Positions 36,159 through 44,724 are shown, counted from the stretch's first letter. The stretch: DNA of 64,000 nucleotides from Clostridium ihumii AP5 (GCF_000612845.1 NZ_CCAT010000040.1:1-64000); one strand, 5' to 3'. A program made the numbers and translations. The notes: generated by a model from the sequence alone, not told the origin.

Positions 36159-36758
36159 ATGGTTTATATTGTAGGATTAGGTCCAGGACATAGTGATTAT
36201 ATATTGCCTATAGCAAAAAAAACTATGGAAAATAGCGAGATAATTTTAGGATTTAATAGAGCAATTGAAAGTATAGAACATATACATGGAGAAAAATTAC
36301 CTTTAAATAGTTTAACTTCTATTTTAGATTATATAGAAAAAAATAAGAATAAAGAAATATCAATAATAGCTTCAGGAGATCCATGTTTTTATGGAATTAC
36401 AAATTATATAAAGAAAAATTTTACTGGCAATATAGAGGTAATACCAGGAATAAGTTCTTTTCAATATTTTATGAGTAAGCTTTGTAAAATTTGGAATGGA
36501 ATTCATTTAGGAAGTTTACATGGAAGAGAAGAAGAATTTTTAGATACTATAAAAAGAGGGCAAAGTGGAGTGTTTCTAACAGATAAAAACAACTCTCCAA
36601 GTAATCTTTGTAAATTATTATATGATAACAATTTAGAATGTACTGTTTATGTAGGAGAAAACTTATCTTATCCTGATGAAGTTATAACAAAGGGAACACC
36701 AGAAGAGCTTAAAGATAGAGAATTTAGTGGAATTGCAGTAATATATGTAGAAATTTAG
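36159..36758 (+). CDS. cbiE: Cobalt-precorrin-7 C5-methyltransferase
   Basis: This SAM methyltransferase of 199 residues has the tetrapyrrole methylase fold: YIVGLGPGHSDYILPIAKK at the start, IIASGDPCFYGITNY near 70 and EVIPGISSFQYFMSKL near 93, then SLHGREEEF near 120. It works with the separate CbiT protein, which methylates C-15 and decarboxylates; in some bacteria the two are fused as CobL. It starts 3 nt after cbiD. Confidence 0.94.
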   Translation: MVYIVGLGPGHSDYILPIAKKTMENSEIILGFNRAIESIEHIHGEKLPLNSLTSILDYIEKNKNKEISIIASGDPCFYGITNYIKKNFTGNIEVIPGISSFQYFMSKLCKIWNGIHLGSLHGREEEFLDTIKRGQSGVFLTDKNNSPSNLCKLLYDNNLECTVYVGENLSYPDEVITKGTPEELKDREFSGIAVIYVEI

Positions 36759-36789
36759 AAAAGTAAAATATAAGAAGAGTGGTGAAAAA

Positions 36790-37356
36790 ATGAGATTTAT
36801 AAAAGATGAAGAATTTATTCGTGGTAATTGTCCTATGACAAAAGAAGAAGTAAGAGTTTTAAGTATAAGTAAAATGGAAATAGATGAAAACTCAAGAGTA
36901 TTAGATGTTGGAGCAGGAACTGGTTCTATATCAATACAGATGAGTAAAATTTGTACAAACGGTGAAGTTGTATCTATTGAAATGGATGAAGATGCAATAG
37001 ACACAACTAAAAAAAATATGGAAAAATTTAATGTTAACAATATGACATTAATTGAAAAAGAAGCATTAGAAGCATTAGAAGATGTAAGCGGAACTTTTGA
37101 TGGAATTTTCATAGGGGGAAGCGGCGGAAATATAAATGAAATTATAGAAGAATATGGAAAGATGCTAAAGCTTAATGGAAAAATCATATTAACATTTATA
37201 ACTATAGGAAACTTATATAATGCTATAGAAACATTAAAAAGCTTAGGTTATAAAATAGATGTATGCCAAGTAGCAGTATCAAAAACTAAAGGAAAATCTA
37301 TGATGCTTATAGCAGCAAATCCAATATTTATTATTACAGCAGAGAAAATACAATAA
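36790..37356 (+). CDS. cbiT: Cobalt-precorrin-6B C15-methyltransferase (decarboxylating)
   Basis: This class I SAM methyltransferase of 188 residues shows family features: RFIKDEEFIRGNCPMTKEEVR at the start (split here from the SAM site), VLDVGAGTGSISIQMSK near 39-55, VSIEMDEDAIDTTKKN near 62 and GIFIGGSGGNINEII near 107. It adds the C-15 methyl and removes the acetate carboxyl at C-12. AGAGTGGTG lies upstream. It lies between cbiE and cbiL. Confidence 0.95.
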   Translation: MRFIKDEEFIRGNCPMTKEEVRVLSISKMEIDENSRVLDVGAGTGSISIQMSKICTNGEVVSIEMDEDAIDTTKKNMEKFNVNNMTLIEKEALEALEDVSGTFDGIFIGGSGGNINEIIEEYGKMLKLNGKIILTFITIGNLYNAIETLKSLGYKIDVCQVAVSKTKGKSMMLIAANPIFIITAEKIQ

Positions 37357-37394
37357 TTAAAAAAGAGATAAAACAGATAATTTGGAGGAAAAGT

Positions 37395-38078
37395 ATGAAT
37401 AATTTAGGAACTTTATATGGAATAGGTGTAGGACCAGGTGGAGAAGAACTTTTAACATTAAAAGCTGTTAAAACTATAGAGAAATGTGATGTTATTATAG
37501 CACCAAGTGCTATGAATGGTGGAGTGAGTATAGCTTATGAAACTTGCAAAAATTTTATAAGAGAAGATCAAGAAGTAATTATAAGTCACTTTCCAATGGG
37601 AAAACCAGATAAAGAAGAAAAAGTTTTTGATGCATTTAAAACAATAGAAGGATATTTACATGATGGTAAAGATGTTGCATTTTTAACTATAGGAGATGCA
37701 TTTGTATATAGTACATATATATATCTATTAAAATATATTAAAGAACAAAACTATAAAACAGAAACAGTACCAGGAATAACATCTTTCTGTGCTAGTGCAT
37801 CTGTAGCAGATAAAATACTTGTAATAGGTGATGAACCACTACTTATAGTTCCAGGATGTAGATTAGATGCAATAAAAGATGAAAAGTACATAGTTATAAT
37901 GAAATTCTATAATCAAGAAGAAAAAGTATTAAACTACTTAGACGAAAATAAATTTGATTATGTATGTGTACAAAGAGCATATAGAGAAGGCGAAAAGATA
38001 TTATCAACTAGAGAAGAAATTCTTGCAAATAAAGACTATATGTCACTTATAATAGCACATAGAAACAGTGAATTTTAA
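37395..38078 (+). CDS. cbiL: Cobalt-factor II C20-methyltransferase
   Basis: This tetrapyrrole methylase of 227 residues carries GTLYGIGVGPGGEELLTLKA at the start, DVIIAPSAMNGG near 34, FLTIGDAFVYSTYIYLL near 96 and TVPGITSFCASASVADK near 125. It methylates C-20 of cobalt-factor II, the first methylation after cobalt insertion by CbiK. GGAGG lies 8 nt upstream. A 105-nt gap with a hairpin separates it from cbiF. Confidence 0.95.
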   Translation: MNNLGTLYGIGVGPGGEELLTLKAVKTIEKCDVIIAPSAMNGGVSIAYETCKNFIREDQEVIISHFPMGKPDKEEKVFDAFKTIEGYLHDGKDVAFLTIGDAFVYSTYIYLLKYIKEQNYKTETVPGITSFCASASVADKILVIGDEPLLIVPGCRLDAIKDEKYIVIMKFYNQEEKVLNYLDENKFDYVCVQRAYREGEKILSTREEILANKDYMSLIIAHRNSEF

Positions 38079-38135
38079 TAAATAAATTATTTCATTGAAA
38101 GTGTAGATTATATATTAGAATTATTATTTAAATGA

Positions 38136-38162
38136 GAAAAGTTAACTAAAGACTTAGTTAAA
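38136..38162 (+). other. Hairpin between cbiL and cbiF
   Basis: GTTAACTAA and TTAGTTAAAC form a perfect 8-9 bp stem with an AGAC loop, without a T run. It may be a processing or stability element in the operon transcript. Confidence 0.45.
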
Positions 38163-38183
38163 CAATTTGGAGGTAACAAAGTT

Positions 38184-38960
38184 ATGGAAAATAATATTTA
38201 TTTTATAGGTGCAGGTCCTGGAGATCCAGATTTAATTACAGTAAAAGGTAGAAAAGTTTTAGAACAAGCAGACGTTATAATATTTGCAGGTTCACTTGTA
38301 AGCAAAGAGCATTTTGAATATTGCAAAGAAAATGTTGAAATACATAATTCAGCATCAATGACACTAGATGAAGTTATTGAGGTTATAAAGAAGTCTCATT
38401 CAGAAGGAAAAAAAATAGTTAGATTACATACAGGAGATCCTGCTATATATGGAGCTATAAAAGAACAAATGGATGAACTTGATAAATTAAATATAGGTTA
38501 TGAAGTAATTCCAGGAGTAAGTTCATTTACAGCAGCTGCAGCAGCTATAAAAAAAGAATTTACACTTCCAAGTGTTTCACAAACAGTAATACTTACAAGA
38601 ATGGAAGGAAGAACTCCAGTTCCAGAAAAAGAAGATTTAGAAAGACTTGCAGGCATAGGAGCATCAATGGCATTATTCTTATCCGTTGGAATGATTGATA
38701 AAGTAGTTAGCAAGTTAAGAAAAGGATACGGAAGAAATGTGCCTGTAGCAGTTATACAAAGAGCTACTTGGGGTGACCAAAAATATGTTATTGGAACTTT
38801 AGATGACATAGCAGAAAAAGTAAAAGAAGCTAACATAACAAAAACAGCACAAATTTTAGTTGGAGATTTCATAGATTGCGATTATGAGAAAAGTTTACTT
38901 TATGACAAGAGCTTTTCACATGAATATAGAGTGGCAAAAGATGAAAATAGCAATAATTAG
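38184..38960 (+). CDS. cbiF: Cobalt-precorrin-4 C11-methyltransferase
   Basis: This methyltransferase of 258 residues has IYFIGAGPGDPDLITVKGRK near 5, IFAGSLVSKEHF near 34, RLHTGDPAIYGAIKEQMDEL near 81, PGVSSFTAAAAAIKKEFTLP near 110 and VIQRATWGDQKYV near 192, all typical of CbiF/CobM. GGAGG lies 9 nt upstream. Its 3' end overlaps the chosen cbiG start by 20 nt. Confidence 0.96.
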   Translation: MENNIYFIGAGPGDPDLITVKGRKVLEQADVIIFAGSLVSKEHFEYCKENVEIHNSASMTLDEVIEVIKKSHSEGKKIVRLHTGDPAIYGAIKEQMDELDKLNIGYEVIPGVSSFTAAAAAIKKEFTLPSVSQTVILTRMEGRTPVPEKEDLERLAGIGASMALFLSVGMIDKVVSKLRKGYGRNVPVAVIQRATWGDQKYVIGTLDDIAEKVKEANITKTAQILVGDFIDCDYEKSLLYDKSFSHEYRVAKDENSNN

Positions 38961-39930
38961 TGTAACAAAAAATGGCGATAGTAATTCTTTAGTATTAAAA
39001 GAAAAATTACAAGAGTTTAGTGAGAATATAAAAATATATTTTAAATCTGAAGTAAAAACTTTAGGATTAAATAATGTATGCAAAGAAGCAATGACATCTT
39101 ATGAGGCAGTAATATTTATAAGTTCTACAGGAATAGCAGTAAGAGGAATAGCTCCTTTTATAAAAAGTAAGGATAAAGATCCAGCAGTAGTTGTTGTTGA
39201 TAATTCTTCAAAGTATGCAATAAGTCTTTTAAGTGGACATTTAGGTGGGGCTAATGAGCTAACAGCTTTAGTGTCAGAAACATTAAGAGCAGAAGCTATA
39301 ATAACCACAGCTACAGATAACTTAAATATTAAAGCACCAGATTTATTTGCAAAAGAAAACAACTTAATTATAGATAGTTTAAAAGATTGCAAAGACATTG
39401 CTGCACTTTTAGTAGAAGGAAAAAAAGTTGCCTTTTATGACGAAGATAATAAATTAGATATACCTAAGGGATATAGAGATTCTTTAGAGGGTGTAGATGG
39501 AGTAATGTATGTTACAAATAAACTTAATTTAAATACTTCTAAAAAAACATTAAAGCTTATAAGAAAAAATATAGTTTTAGGTATTGGATGTAGAAAAGAT
39601 TATGATGAAGATACTATGGAGAAAACTGTATTTGAAGTTTTAGAGAAATATAACTTAGATATAAGAAGTGTAAAAGTTATTGGAACCGTGGAAATAAAAG
39701 CAGAAGAAAAGGCTATATTAAGGTTACAAAAAAGATTAAGCTGTGATTTAAATATATTTTCCATAGATGATATAAGAAAAGTAGAACATAAATATGAAGG
39801 TAGCGATTTTGTACGAAAAACTATTGGTGTAGGATCAGTATGTGAACCTTCAGTAGAATTAAGTGGAGCAGAAATACTTATAGATAAACTAAAGTTAAAT
39901 GGAATGACTTTATGTATAGGAAAATTATAA
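38941..39930 (+). CDS. cbiG: Cobalt-precorrin-5A hydrolase
   Basis: This protein of 329 residues opens the delta-lactone and releases the C-20 fragment as acetaldehyde. Visible are KIAIISVTKNGDS at the start, FISSTGIAVRGIAPFIKSKDKDPAVVVVDN split around residues 60-90 and LLSGHLGGANELTALVSE near 97. The C-terminal domain has VLGIGCRKDYDEDTME near 213 and GVGSVCEPSVEL near 295. I chose the ATG at 38941, which overlaps cbiF, because the family starts at KIAII; an open frame extends upstream to 38884. Confidence 0.93.
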   Translation: MKIAIISVTKNGDSNSLVLKEKLQEFSENIKIYFKSEVKTLGLNNVCKEAMTSYEAVIFISSTGIAVRGIAPFIKSKDKDPAVVVVDNSSKYAISLLSGHLGGANELTALVSETLRAEAIITTATDNLNIKAPDLFAKENNLIIDSLKDCKDIAALLVEGKKVAFYDEDNKLDIPKGYRDSLEGVDGVMYVTNKLNLNTSKKTLKLIRKNIVLGIGCRKDYDEDTMEKTVFEVLEKYNLDIRSVKVIGTVEIKAEEKAILRLQKRLSCDLNIFSIDDIRKVEHKYEGSDFVRKTIGVGSVCEPSVELSGAEILIDKLKLNGMTLCIGKL

Positions 39931-39948
39931 AATTTGGAGGAAGAAATA

Positions 39949-40671
39949 ATGGGAAAATTATATGTAGTAGGAATTGGTCCAGGCGGACTTGATTATATGA
40001 CTTTAAAAGCAAAAAAAGTAATAGAAGAAGTAGATGTTGTTGTTGGATATACAAAGTATTTAGAAATGATAAAACCACTTCTAGAAAATAAGGAAGTTTT
40101 TGCAACTGGTATGCGTGGAGAAGAAGATAGATGTAGAAAAGCACTAGAAATTGCAAAAGACAAAACTGTTGCAGTTGTAAGTACTGGAGATGCAGGAATA
40201 TATGGAATGGCAGGACTTATTTTGCAGCTTCAAAATAAAGATGAAGTAGAAGTTGAAATAATACCAGGAGTTACAGCTTCAAGTGCAGCTGCATCTATAA
40301 TAGGAGCACCACTTATGCATGATAACTGCAATATTAGTTTAAGTGATTTATTAACTCCATATGATTTAATAAAGAAAAGAATAAAATTAGCAGCTGAAGG
40401 AGATTTTATAATTTCTCTTTATAATCCTAAAAGTAATGGTAGACCTCATTATTTAAAAGAAGCTATAGAAATTATAAAAGAATATAGAAATGAGGACACT
40501 CCAATAGCAGTAGTAAAACATGCATTAAGAGATGGTCAAGAAGTAAACTTATATAAATTAGGTAACTTTACTGATGAAAAAGTAGATATGATGTCTATAG
40601 TAATAATCGGAAACACTAACAGTTTCTATAAAGGCGATAAATTCATAACACCAAGAGGATATCACGTTTAA
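39949..40671 (+). CDS. cbiH: Cobalt-precorrin-3 C17-methyltransferase
   Basis: This enzyme of 240 residues performs the ring contraction step: LYVVGIGPGGLDYMTLKAKK at the start, VVGYTKYLEMIKPLL near 33, GMRGEEDRC near 57, VVSTGDAGIYGMAGLIL near 75, IPGVTASSAAASIIGAPLMHD near 105 and YNPKSNGRP near 161. GGAGG lies 9 nt before the ATG at 39949; an in-frame TTG at 39934 overlaps the site. A repeat copy follows and separates it from cbiJ. Confidence 0.95.
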   Translation: MGKLYVVGIGPGGLDYMTLKAKKVIEEVDVVVGYTKYLEMIKPLLENKEVFATGMRGEEDRCRKALEIAKDKTVAVVSTGDAGIYGMAGLILQLQNKDEVEVEIIPGVTASSAAASIIGAPLMHDNCNISLSDLLTPYDLIKKRIKLAAEGDFIISLYNPKSNGRPHYLKEAIEIIKEYRNEDTPIAVVKHALRDGQEVNLYKLGNFTDEKVDMMSIVIIGNTNSFYKGDKFITPRGYHV

Positions 40672-40674
40672 ATA

Positions 40675-41030
40675 GGAGATTTAAACTATTGTACAAAAAT
40701 TAACAATTAACAATGAAGGATAAAACTGAAGTCTCAGTTTTTTAAATAAATCTTTATAATAATTTGTAGAACAAATTAGTTAAAAACTATATAAAAAAAT
40801 ATCCCAAGTAATAGTTATAGTTACTATTAAAACTATGATTAGTAAGAATATTATAATGGGGAATTTATTCTCCAAAATGAACTTTTTATGGATAAATATT
40901 ATATTAATTTTATTTGAAACACAAATAAAACATTGTAGCGGGGATTTCAATCCCCGGGGATATTCACCATCATTGTTAATTGCTAACTGTTAATTGTCAA
41001 TTTTCAATTGTCAACTGGTTCCAAATATGA
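40675..41030. repeat. Dispersed palindromic intergenic repeat, copy R5 (inside the cobalamin cluster)
   Basis: It has the same order as R3: AACAATTAACAATGAAGG, terminator-like hairpin AAAACTGA/TCAGTTTTTT (40722-40743), a TAATAGTTATAGTTACTATTA palindrome cut to 20 nt or less here (about 40810-40831), and the core with GGGGAATT/TATTCTCC, TTTTATTTG/CAAATAAAA and CGGGGATT/AATCCCCG. It ends in alternating TTGTCAATTG words and GGTTCCAAATAT. The distal arm is missing, and the cbiJ ribosome site follows at once. Confidence 0.85.
40722..40743 (+). terminator. Terminator-like hairpin carried by repeat R5
   Basis: AAAACTGA and TCAGTTTT form an 8-bp stem with an AGTC loop, followed by TTTTTT on the plus strand. 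It lies between cbiH and cbiJ, so it could reduce expression of cbiJ, the S-component and cbiK. The equivalent hairpin in R3 is at 24165-24184. Confidence 0.5.
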
Positions 41031-41046
41031 AGGGTTGGTGGTTTAA

Positions 41047-41820
41047 GTGATAGGTCTTATTTTAGGTACAAGTGAAGGTAAGGTTATAGTAGAAAAGCTT
41101 AATAAGTATACTGATGATTTGTTTTTGTCTGTAGCTAGTAGTTATGGTGGAGAGTTACTTCAAAATTATAAGTATAAAGCGTTAAATGAAAAGCCTTTGA
41201 CGAAAGATGAATTAAAGGAAACTTTAAAAAAGAATAATGTTCATACACTTGTAGATGCATCACATCCATATGCTTTAGAAATTACTAAAAATGCTATGGA
41301 AGTTTGTAGTGAATTAAATATAAATTATATTAGATTTGAAAGAAAGTCTATAGTAGAAGATTATATTCATTTAGAAAATGTAGTAGAAGTTGAAAATTAT
41401 GAAGCTTTATATGATGTATTAAAGAATATAGAAGGCTGTATTTTAAATACTACAGGAAGTAGAAATATAGATAAAATATTAAATTTAAATCTAGAAAATA
41501 GGATAATTCATAGAGTACTACCAACACTAAAAGTAATTACAGAATGTGAAGAAAAAGGTGTAAAAGTAGAAGATATAATAGGAATGAAGGGACCTTTTTC
41601 TAAGGAGCTTAATTTAAGCTTTATAGATGAGTTTAAAGTTTCAGCAATACTACTAAAAGATAGTGGAGTAAATGGTGGAACTATTGAAAAGTTAGAAGCA
41701 GCAAAAGAAAGAAATATTTTGTCTATAGTAATAGGTAGAAATAAAACTAATTATAAAGTTGTGTTTAACAATGAAGAAGAATTAGTAAATTATATAGTTA
41801 AATACTATTTGAATATATAA
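41047..41820 (+). CDS. cbiJ: Cobalt-precorrin-6A reductase
   Basis: This enzyme of 257 residues (NAD(P)H-dependent macrocycle reductase) has IGLILGTSEGKVIVEKL at the start, HTLVDASHPYALEITKNAMEVC near 78, INYIRFERKS near 102, LNTTGSRNIDKIL near 137, HRVLPTLKVITECEEKG near 156, and DIIGMKGPFSKELNLSFI near 176. The start is GTG at 41047 with GGTTGGTGG upstream. It is the last of the ring-modifying enzymes in the cluster. Confidence 0.93.
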   Translation: MIGLILGTSEGKVIVEKLNKYTDDLFLSVASSYGGELLQNYKYKALNEKPLTKDELKETLKKNNVHTLVDASHPYALEITKNAMEVCSELNINYIRFERKSIVEDYIHLENVVEVENYEALYDVLKNIEGCILNTTGSRNIDKILNLNLENRIIHRVLPTLKVITECEEKGVKVEDIIGMKGPFSKELNLSFIDEFKVSAILLKDSGVNGGTIEKLEAAKERNILSIVIGRNKTNYKVVFNNEEELVNYIVKYYLNI

Positions 41821-41868
41821 TTTATAAAATGAAGTTTAAGATTAGAGTACAGTTTATTAAATTACTGT

Positions 41869-41890
41869 AGAGGAGGTTTTAACCTCTGAA
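41869..41890 (+). other. Short hairpin in the cbiJ to S-component gap
   Basis: AGAGG and CCTCT (with GAGGTTTTAACCTC overlap) can form a compact hairpin about 50 nt before the start codon of the S-component gene. No T run follows. Confidence 0.35.
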
Positions 41891-41934
41891 ATTGATGTAG
41901 TTAAAGTCACAGTTACGAAGGAAGGAAATTTTAG

Positions 41935-42438
41935 ATGAAGGATAACAAAACTAAAAAGTTAGTAATGATGGCAATGTTTATTGCAATAAGTTTTATTGGT
42001 GCAAATATTAAAATATTTGGAGGAAGTATAGCATTTGATTCTATGCCAGGATTTTTAGGCGCAATGATGTTAGGACCAGTGTATGGGGCAATTATAGGAG
42101 CAATAGGACATCTTTTAACAGCTATAACAAGTGGGTTTCCATTAACTATACCAGTACATAGTGTAATAGCAGTTAATATGGCAGTTACAATGCTAGTCTT
42201 TGGATACATATATAATTATTTTAAAGCTAAAAAATCTAAAGTTACAGATATAGTTTTATTAATTGTAGGAACATTATTAAATGCTCCAATATCAACATAT
42301 ATTGTATCATTTGTTGTACCAGCAGAAATGAAAGCAGGAATAATTGCAATGATTCCAATATTAACAGCAGCAGCAATATTTAATATATTACTAGCACTTA
42401 TTTTAGTTAAGGCTATACCAACAAAATATGTAGAGTAA
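41935..42438 (+). CDS. ECF transporter S-component, probably for a corrinoid or its precursor
   Basis: This membrane protein of 167 residues has five to six hydrophobic segments and no ATPase or coupling domain. The pattern MAMFIAISFIGANIKIFGG, LGAMMLGPVYGAIIGAIGHLLTAITSGFP and FGYIYNYFKAKK matches ECF-type substrate-binding subunits (PF12822-like), which use a shared EcfA-EcfT module encoded elsewhere. It lies between cbiJ and cbiK, so the ligand is probably linked to cobalamin (alpha-ribazole carriers of the CblT type are one possibility). GGAAGGAAA lies upstream. The ligand is inference. Confidence 0.8.
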   Translation: MKDNKTKKLVMMAMFIAISFIGANIKIFGGSIAFDSMPGFLGAMMLGPVYGAIIGAIGHLLTAITSGFPLTIPVHSVIAVNMAVTMLVFGYIYNYFKAKKSKVTDIVLLIVGTLLNAPISTYIVSFVVPAEMKAGIIAMIPILTAAAIFNILLALILVKAIPTKYVE

Positions 42439-42458
42439 AAACAAAGGAGATTGGGGAA

Positions 42459-43229
42459 ATGAAAAAAGCAATATTAGTTGTTAGTTTTGGTACTAGTTTT
42501 AAATGCCAATTAGAATCTTGTATAGAAGCTACAGAGAATAAAATAAGAAATGAATTTAAGGATTTTGAAGTAAGAAGAGCATTTACTTCAAATATGATAA
42601 TAAAGAAATTAAAAAATAGGGATAATTTATCTATAGATACAGTTAAAGAAGCATTAGATAAATTAAAAGATGAAGGCTTTAAAGAAGTATATGTTCAACC
42701 ATTACACATAATATATGGTGAAGAATATGACAAAATAAGAGATGGAGTTAAAGTATATAAAGAGGACTTTGAAAAATTAGAACTTGGAACTCCACTTTTA
42801 TATGATAATGAAGACTATTTTAAAGCTGTAGAAGCATTAAAATCTCAACTTCCAAACAATGAGTCAGTTCTTCTTATGTCTCATGGAACAGCACATAGAG
42901 CTAATTCAGCTTATTTCCAATTTGAATATATAGCACATAAAATGGGACTAGAAAAATTATTCTTTGCATCTGTTGAAGGATATCCATTAATAGAAGATGT
43001 ACTTGAAGATTTAAAAGAAAAAGAAGTAAAAGAATTAACATTAATGCCATTAATGCTTGTAGCAGGAGATCATGCAAAAAATGATATGGCATCAGATGAA
43101 GAGGATTCATGGAAATCAATCTTAGAAAAAGAAGGATTTAAAGTTAATACATATCTTAAAGGACTAGGAGAAAATGAAAATTTCCAAAACATATATGTAG
43201 ATAAAATAAAATCTATGATAAATAAATAA
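42459..43229 (+). CDS. cbiK: Sirohydrochlorin cobaltochelatase CbiK
   Basis: This enzyme of 256 residues inserts Co2+ into sirohydrochlorin without ATP. Visible are KAILVVSFGTSFKCQLESCI near 3, YVQPLHIIYGEEYDKI near 77 and the metal-binding His residues in LLMSHGTAHRANSAY near 136 and MLVAGDHAKNDMAS near 195. The long form (CbiK, not the short CbiX) is usual in clostridia and enterics. AAGGAG lies upstream. It ends the cobalamin cluster and is followed by a terminator. Confidence 0.95.
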   Translation: MKKAILVVSFGTSFKCQLESCIEATENKIRNEFKDFEVRRAFTSNMIIKKLKNRDNLSIDTVKEALDKLKDEGFKEVYVQPLHIIYGEEYDKIRDGVKVYKEDFEKLELGTPLLYDNEDYFKAVEALKSQLPNNESVLLMSHGTAHRANSAYFQFEYIAHKMGLEKLFFASVEGYPLIEDVLEDLKEKEVKELTLMPLMLVAGDHAKNDMASDEEDSWKSILEKEGFKVNTYLKGLGENENFQNIYVDKIKSMINK

Positions 43230-43232
43230 CTT

Positions 43233-43270
43233 AAAGAAGCCATAAATTTATAAGATTTATGGCTTTTAAA
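43233..43270 (+). terminator. Terminator at the end of the cobalamin cluster
   Basis: AAGCCATAAAT and ATTTATGGCTT form an 11-bp stem around a TTATAAG loop, followed by TTAAAATT. Confidence 0.75.
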
Positions 43271-43336
43271 ATTATAAAAAAATGAAAGTGAAAAATTAGT
43301 TGGAATATCACTAAAGGGCATTTTATATTTAAATAA

Positions 43337-43495
43337 AAAAGACAAGGAATAAGGGGTATTCAATGTAGTTTGCCATATGCAACTGTAATAATAACTTTAT
43401 TTGGAACTGTATTAATTATGTGTAATAGCATCGTTATTAGCCTTAGAAAACTATTTAAAGAAAGCATAGTAGACTCTGTTAGAGGAATAGAATAA
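43337..43495 (+). pseudogene. Remnant of an FtsX-like ABC permease (C-terminal end)
   Basis: A frame without a start codon encodes about 52 residues: SLPYATVIITLFGTVLIMCN followed by SIVISLRKLFKESIVDSVRG and a stop at 43493-43495. A hydrophobic helix and a short basic tail ending in R-K-L-x-K-x-S-I-V-x-x-V-R matches the extreme C-terminus of FtsX/MacB-type permeases. The rest of the gene is missing, so this is a relic. A terminator follows. Confidence 0.6.
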
Positions 43496-43506
43496 CAATA
43501 TTTATA

Positions 43507-43562
43507 AAAACAAGAGATAGAAATAAAATTAATTGAAATTTTATGTTTATCTCTTGTTTTTA
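43507..43562. terminator. Bidirectional terminator
   Basis: AAACAAGAGATA and TATCTCTTGTTT pair, with an inner TAAAATT/AATTTTA stem, between the permease remnant and the convergent minus-strand gene. Confidence 0.8.
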
Positions 43563-43573
43563 ATTTCTTTAAT

Positions 43574-43855
43574 TTATTTTTTATTTATTTGTAATTTTAA
43601 TGAAATAAGAAATAGATATATTGAAATAATTATTAAAATTATTTCATATATAAGGAAGTTTGGATTTTTTAATAAATAAAAGAAGATACCAATTAAACCT
43701 AAAAATATTCCAAGTGTTATTAAATACTTTCCAAGGTATCTTTGGACTTCTCCGTAGTAATCATTTTTAGTAGGTAAGCTAGGTTTTCTAGGACTGTATA
43801 TTATAAAGAGAATGCCAGCAAATAGTGAAAATAATGAAAGAATTATAGAAAGCAT
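43574..43855 (-). CDS. Small membrane protein (DUF3784-like), paralogue of the next gene
   Basis: This protein of 93 residues has three hydrophobic segments: 1-20, about 41-63 (YLITLGIFLGLIGIFFYLL) and about 69-88. Its layout, a short first helix then a charged loop then YLGKYLITLGIFL, mirrors that of the neighbour upstream (YGKFLIILGVFLLLLG), so the two look like a tandem duplication. Function unknown. AAGGAG lies 14 nt before the ATG, a long spacing. Confidence 0.65.
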   Translation of the reverse strand: MLSIILSLFSLFAGILFIIYSPRKPSLPTKNDYYGEVQRYLGKYLITLGIFLGLIGIFFYLLKNPNFLIYEIILIIISIYLFLISLKLQINKK

Positions 43856-43878
43856 TGTATTTATAACAACTCCTTTAT

Positions 43879-44211
43879 TTAAAATTTATTTTTATTATTC
43901 AAATTTTTAATTAACAATTTAATATACTTATCCCAAAACAAGATAGATAATATTACAGATGATATAAATACTATGAATTCTACATACATAAAAATACTAC
44001 TATCTATAAAATAAAACAAAAGTGTACCTAGCAACAACAAAAAAACTCCTAGAATTATTAAAAATTTGCCATAAAAATTTTCTTTTTTAAAAGATAATTT
44101 ATCATTAGTATTTGAAGAATCATAAGCAAATGTTCTTTCTTTTTTTGAAGGATATAAGCAAAAAATGATTCCTATGAAAATGAAAATTAATCCACCAAAA
44201 GCACAAATCAT
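43879..44211 (-). CDS. Small membrane protein (DUF3784-like)
   Basis: This protein of 110 residues has hydrophobic segments at about 2-18, 50-68 and 74-92, with a charged loop in between and a basic C-terminus. It resembles its 93-residue neighbour 23 nt downstream. I do not know its role. GGAGG lies 8 nt before the ATG, and the two genes share the bidirectional terminator at 43507. Confidence 0.65.
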   Translation of the reverse strand: MICAFGGLIFIFIGIIFCLYPSKKERTFAYDSSNTNDKLSFKKENFYGKFLIILGVFLLLLGTLLFYFIDSSIFMYVEFIVFISSVILSILFWDKYIKLLIKNLNNKNKF

Positions 44212-44326
44212 ATCAAGACCTCCAAATTATAAAAGTATTGTTACAATTAGTTTATTAAAATATATGAAGTTTGGTTAATAAAATTTAGAAAAATAAGAAA
44301 AATGTAGTATAATGTAAATATTAAAA

Positions 44327-44724
44327 AAGTATAGAACTCCAAGTTAATAGTTTAGTCTACAAATTTATTAATTGATAATTTTAATTCTAAGTTTTGATTT
44401 ATTTTAAAAAATTCACAATGAATAATTGATAGTGGATATGGAATGTGAAATTTGCAGAATAAAGTAATTGAAAAAAATAGAAAAACATAATTATAACCAC
44501 TAAATAGACATTGTAATGGGGAATTCATTCTTCAAATTGAACATTTTATAATAAATAGTATATTAGTTTTATTTGAAGTACAAATAAAACATTGTAGCTG
44601 GGATTTCAATCCCTGGGATATTCACCATCATTGTTAATTGGTCCCAATATTATAATGGAATGAACTAAAGCTTTAAAATTGTAATTTGATAAAGAGGTTA
44701 TTTTAACTTTGAACTTGGAATCCT
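44327..44724. repeat. Dispersed palindromic intergenic repeat, copy R6
   Basis: The left end GAACTCCAAGTT and right end AACTTGGAATCCT are inverted. Inside are the R3-type core GGGGAATTCATTC, TTTTATTTG/CAAATAAAA, TGGGATT/AATCCCT and CATTGTTAATTGG. In the CGGGG hairpin of other copies two positions are changed here. The nagB ribosome site starts directly after the right end. Confidence 0.8.

Noticed and set aside
38884-38940. Upstream ATG of the cbiG frame
   Set aside because: It would add 19 residues not found in the family and overlap cbiF by 77 nt; the conserved start is at 38941.
41821-41934. A third riboswitch upstream of the S-component gene
   Set aside because: Only a short hairpin is visible; none of the cobalamin aptamer boxes is present.
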